DNA of 64,000 nt from Taxillus chinensis (Eukaryota; Streptophyta; Magnoliopsida; Santalales; Loranthaceae). Where the stretch lies: the NCBI GenBank assembly GCA_023512835.1, contig CM042090.1, positions 1,434,826-1,498,825 of the forward strand, read 5' to 3'. Each line of letters starts with the position of its first letter. Position 1 is the first letter of the stretch. Made by a program: the position numbers and the translations under genes. Positions 60,518-64,000 of the stretch are shown in pieces. The notes beneath the pieces are model-generated. The model searched no databases. It saw only the letters and a program-made list of their open reading frames with translations, and was not told the DNA's origin.

Positions 60518-63090
60518 TTAAGAACGACTTAATGAAGTGACGGACAAAGGCTCCCAGCTATCTCCATCCGGTTGTTGTGGCACTTGCTTCTTGCCCCGGA
60601 ATGTCGCCTTGAGTTTCTCGGTCGGACGTAGGGGTGTGATACCCAACTCTTCATATAATCCGGCTTTCTTCACGGCTTCGTTAGTCGAGACACGAGGTTC
60701 CCATTGATTCTTCCTAACGAAGTGCTCCACAATCCGATGAGAATCAATGAGAATCATCTGCTTGGGCCGAATCATGAAGACAGCCATCATGAAGTGTGGC
60801 GACATGATCTGGTACGGAATGAGGATGGTTGAGAGAGTTTTCCATGGCTTGCTATCCTCGGCGAGTTCCGTCGATGAAAGTCCGAATTAACTCCACACTG
60901 GGAAGATAGCCCTCATTCCAACATGGCGAACTTCAAACAAGTGCCCATCTTCGTAAAGAGATGGAAACGGCCTCATCTCCATTTTAGCGGCTCTCGAGAA
61001 GTTGTCAATGTCTTCAGTAGTAAAGAGTCCTTTCTCCGAACAAAGAGTCGAATGTCGGCCGGAGAGAAAGGGTACATTTCGGAAAGACATCTTCTCTCGA
61101 TGAAGACGCGGCATAAGATTTCATTGTCTTGCGCAAGCTTCCATCCGCATCGGACGGGTCAAACTCCGCATAGGATGGGAGGAAGGTATCGATTGCGGAT
61201 GAGGAGGATGGAGGAGGAGGCGGAGGTGCGTAGAGGAGCTTGGTTGAGAGAAGCGGCTTCGTTTGGGAATTTGAACTCCCTGAAGCACCGAAGTGGCGGG
61301 CCGCTTCTCGGTCCGAGTAGATGGTTGTGGGGCGAAGGAGTAGACGGATCAGATGACACTCTCCCCGGTTTGGCAGATCGCCAGGAAGCAACGGGAGGAC
61401 GAGCCATCGTATGCGCCGGATCCGCGAAGGAAGTAGACGGTGAATGGATGGAGGTGGCGACAAGATCCATTTTCTGCTCCATGGAAGTGGAGGAGTCGTG
61501 AGAGCGGAGAGGAGTTGGGCGCCAGGGCGTCAACTTTGGCGACGATGGCGGAAATTTGGGCGCTTTGAGCTTGGGCATGGCGGTCCAGGAGCGGAAAGCA
61601 CGGATCGGGTGGACCGTGCCAAAAGAGGCACGCCAAGTACTAACTCCGGAGCTTTGGAGGACTCCCCGCATGAACAGGAGCAGGAGTGCGGTGGGCGGAG
61701 GAGTCCCAGGAGCATCGCGACGACGAGCATCCGGAGCATTGGAGGCATCCGGAGCAAGAGACCCGTTTGACCCGGACAAGTCAACCACGGGAATCGCGGC
61801 GGCAGAGAAGAGGGTCCAGCCTTAGCGGTAGAAGGACTTCGGGTAGCGGGGGACCGGGCCGGAGGGTGTGGGGAATGACACATCAGGAATGGCGGCCGGC
61901 GTAAGAAAGCCGTGGTCCGATTCCAGATGATCATGGTCTCCGAGGATTGGGTATTGCGTGTGTAAAACACCCGGGAGATCGGTGTCGGGAATGGAGGAGG
62001 TGTGGGCTAGGGCGAAACGGAGCCAGAGGTCCGTTAAGGTGACGGCGGAGAGATGGTCAAGGTAATCTCGGGGTTGAGGTAGAGGAGGCAAGGGGGCTTC
62101 TGGAGAAGCGGCCGGGACATCGGCGGTGGCGACGGCAACGACGGTATTAACCGCGGTAGATAGCGGATGTGGAGGGAGTGGGGACATCGCAGAGAGGGGG
62201 CCGAGGAAACAGCTTTAGGCGCACTGCGCGAGAGGGCCCCGCAACCTCGGACGGTTCAGCACGGACGCTTGGCTGGGAGGCCCGTGAGTGGGAGGGCGCG
62301 ACAACGGACCCGAATCCGGGAGGATCGGTGTGCGAAGCGACCTCGTGGGCTTGGGCGTCGGAGGGGTCACCAACGAGCGCCTTGTTGTTCGGGGCGGGGA
62401 GAACGCGGAGAGCTACGGTGGGTCGGCGAGCGTCATGTTCCCGTCCGGCGTAAGGTGACGAAGGTAATAAGCCGAGGGAAACGAGACAGGATCAATCCGG
62501 CCGAAATGGTCCGGACGTAGATCTTTGGAAGACAATGCGAGGATGCGCCCAAAGGAATGGTTTTTGGGACCATTCGCAACAAACGAAATAAGAACATCCC
62601 CCAATCCATCGGAAGACCTTCAAAAACTCCGTACATGGCGTAGAAGATCGTACGGAACCGAGCCCAGGGCGGATGTGCGAGCCGTAGGCATCGACTTAGA
62701 ATAGTCGCCATACATCGATAGCGACCCTGGAAGGATTTCACCTTATATTCCTTCCCCTTGTTCGTGCACCCATAGAAGCCGCCATTGGATCGGCATCCGG
62801 ACGCCGTGGTTCACCAAGAGGTAGGTGGAGACGGCGCGGAGAACGCCGGAGTGATGATGATGGATTCACCGCGGACATAAGAGGTTATGGAATCGGTGGT
62901 GCGGTGAATCCGTTGGTAATACTCAAGAATGTCATCGATAAGAAGAGCGACGGGATTGGAGACCAGGTTGAGTATGTGCGAGGCTTCAAGAAGAGGGCGA
63001 AGCGGTAAAACCAATCCGGAGGATCGAAACAAGATTCCAATCAACTAGATGGCCAGGATTAACGCCGGAGAGAAAGATTCTGGGTGCCAT
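60518..63090 (-). pseudogene. Unidentified long reading frame next to the 3' LTR, broken
   Basis: Overlapping minus-strand frames line up as one decayed product of about 850 codons. A likely start is MAPRIFLSGVNPGHLVDWNL at 63090. Then come HILNLVSNPVALLIDDILEY and SITSYVRGESIIITP, and GDVLISFVANGPKNHSFGRI after a frame change. A Pro/Ser-rich middle (PPPPPPSSSS) follows. The C-terminal part includes SRAAKMEMRPFPSLYEDGHL, SPHFMMAVFMIRPKQMILID and TNEAVKKAGLYEELGITPL. I see no gag, RT or integrase motif. The H-F...I-D-S spacing faintly recalls Ulp1-type peptidases found in some plant transposons, but no catalytic cysteine is evident. Its place beside the polypurine tract is where extra or env-like frames sit in plant retroelements. 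Function is unknown. Confidence 0.5.
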
Positions 63091-64000
63091 TGCAGATTTG
63101 ATGGGAAGGAAAAGAGGAAAGGTGAGGTCTTGACAAGTAGAAGGAGCAACGAGAGGGTTAGGGATTTGAAATGAGCAATACTCGTGCTTCGCGGAATGAT
63201 CGAACATATAAGACCGAGTCCGCAAATGTCGCGGTCTAGGAATGTGTGAGTGAGGTAGGGACCCGCGTGACATGCTGATGTCATTTGTCCGGATATCGAG
63301 GCATCTCCGAATAAAACGATGTCGTGGAGACCGCACGACCAAGTAGAGATTACAACTGGTTGCCATCCAGGAGGTGTGTGTGCACCTGAGATATGCATTT
63401 AATGAATCATCATTATTCCTCCTCAAAAGCATGCGACATATGAGTATCGTGGATTGTCACAATTGAACAAAGTCGAGTCCAGGAGGAAAGAGCCGACACT
63501 CATTCGGAGTTAATAATATTCGTGAAAGAGTATCCGGATGAATAATGGATCTTGTCCGTGTAAACAGAGTTTAGTGAGAAAGTAGAGTAGATTTCTTTTA
63601 CGATCAATAAGTCGAAGAGAAGAGAAGTACCACAACACTTCAAATCCGAGACTATGGACTGGATTTATCAATACGGTTGCAAAGAAAATCGAACTTGTAG
63701 CTAAATAAAGATATCCGAAAATACAAAAGCTTAACAGGCAAGGATTAGTACGGAGTAGAGAAGATAATCGAGTGAAAAACAACATAATCCGAACTAATAA
63801 GAAACAGAACTCATGCATGGCTAAGAATATAGTAGACGTATGCAACGTGAAAGTGATCAATATTCCTGAATCGGGGCATATGTCGGATAGCAATACACAG
63901 GTTCATATAGGTCAACATAGTGAAACCGTCTTCTTTGAACAAAGTAGCTAAGATTAATTACGAGCATATGATTTGGCTCCATTAGGATTCATAAGTGAGC
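63091..64000 (-). other. Internal sequence of the minus-strand element, no gene seen
   Basis: This lies upstream of the unidentified frame on the minus strand. Short frames at 63045-63432 and 63510-63893 show no recognisable domain. The element continues beyond the window. Confidence 0.4.

Noticed and set aside
61444..62520. Plus-strand open frames in the last 3 kb
   Set aside because: They are GC-rich shadows. The minus strand fits the element's polarity set by its polypurine tract and LTR.

Overview
The window is plant nuclear DNA, most likely from a flowering plant. It carries two intron-containing genes with plant-type splice sites, an AP2-family transcription factor and a REX1-B domain protein. 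These sit in AT-rich DNA packed with LTR retrotransposons, solo LTRs, MITEs and microsatellites. I see no bacterial, organellar or CRISPR features. The species cannot be named from this sequence.

Layout. At 1-13040 there is a retrotransposon nest. A minus-strand LTR (354-1225 plus 10773-11280) is split by a 9.5-kb Athila-like Ty3/gypsy element (1226-10767, target duplication GGCCA), and abuts the 3' part of a third LTR (11281-13040). A quiet AT-rich stretch with one terminal-inverted-repeat element follows to 16608. At 16609-19991, minus strand, is a WRINKLED1-like double-AP2 gene that I could resolve into seven exons, including a 9-nt microexon. It encodes 375 residues.

At 22434-36304 a decayed TTF-type hAT transposase (minus strand) is split by a solo LTR (23451-35978, target duplication TCATA). 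That LTR is itself split by a chromodomain-bearing Ty3/gypsy element (24714-35628), which carries two further insertions (28406-30950, duplication GGAGG; 33145-35214, duplication GAGGA). Three MITEs lie around 36.3-41.7 kb. At 41759-49769, minus strand, is a four-exon gene for a 206-residue REX1-B-domain (DNA-repair-associated) protein with a long repeat-bearing first intron.

From 51413 a Tekay/Del-like gypsy element has a complete 5' LTR, primer-binding site, gag and pol. Its reverse transcriptase is split by a 1320-bp solo LTR (56215-57534, duplication TAATG). Its integrase is cut at 59075 by a minus-strand LTR element (3' LTR 59076-60262). That LTR has a striking array of about 17 CTTACTCCG-type repeats, and its internal region holds a long, unidentified, broken minus-strand reading frame of roughly 850 codons next to the polypurine tract.

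Only the AP2 and REX1-B genes look intact. All retroelement and transposase reading frames are broken by stops, frameshifts or insertions. Perfect short target duplications at several levels give an unambiguous relative order of insertion.
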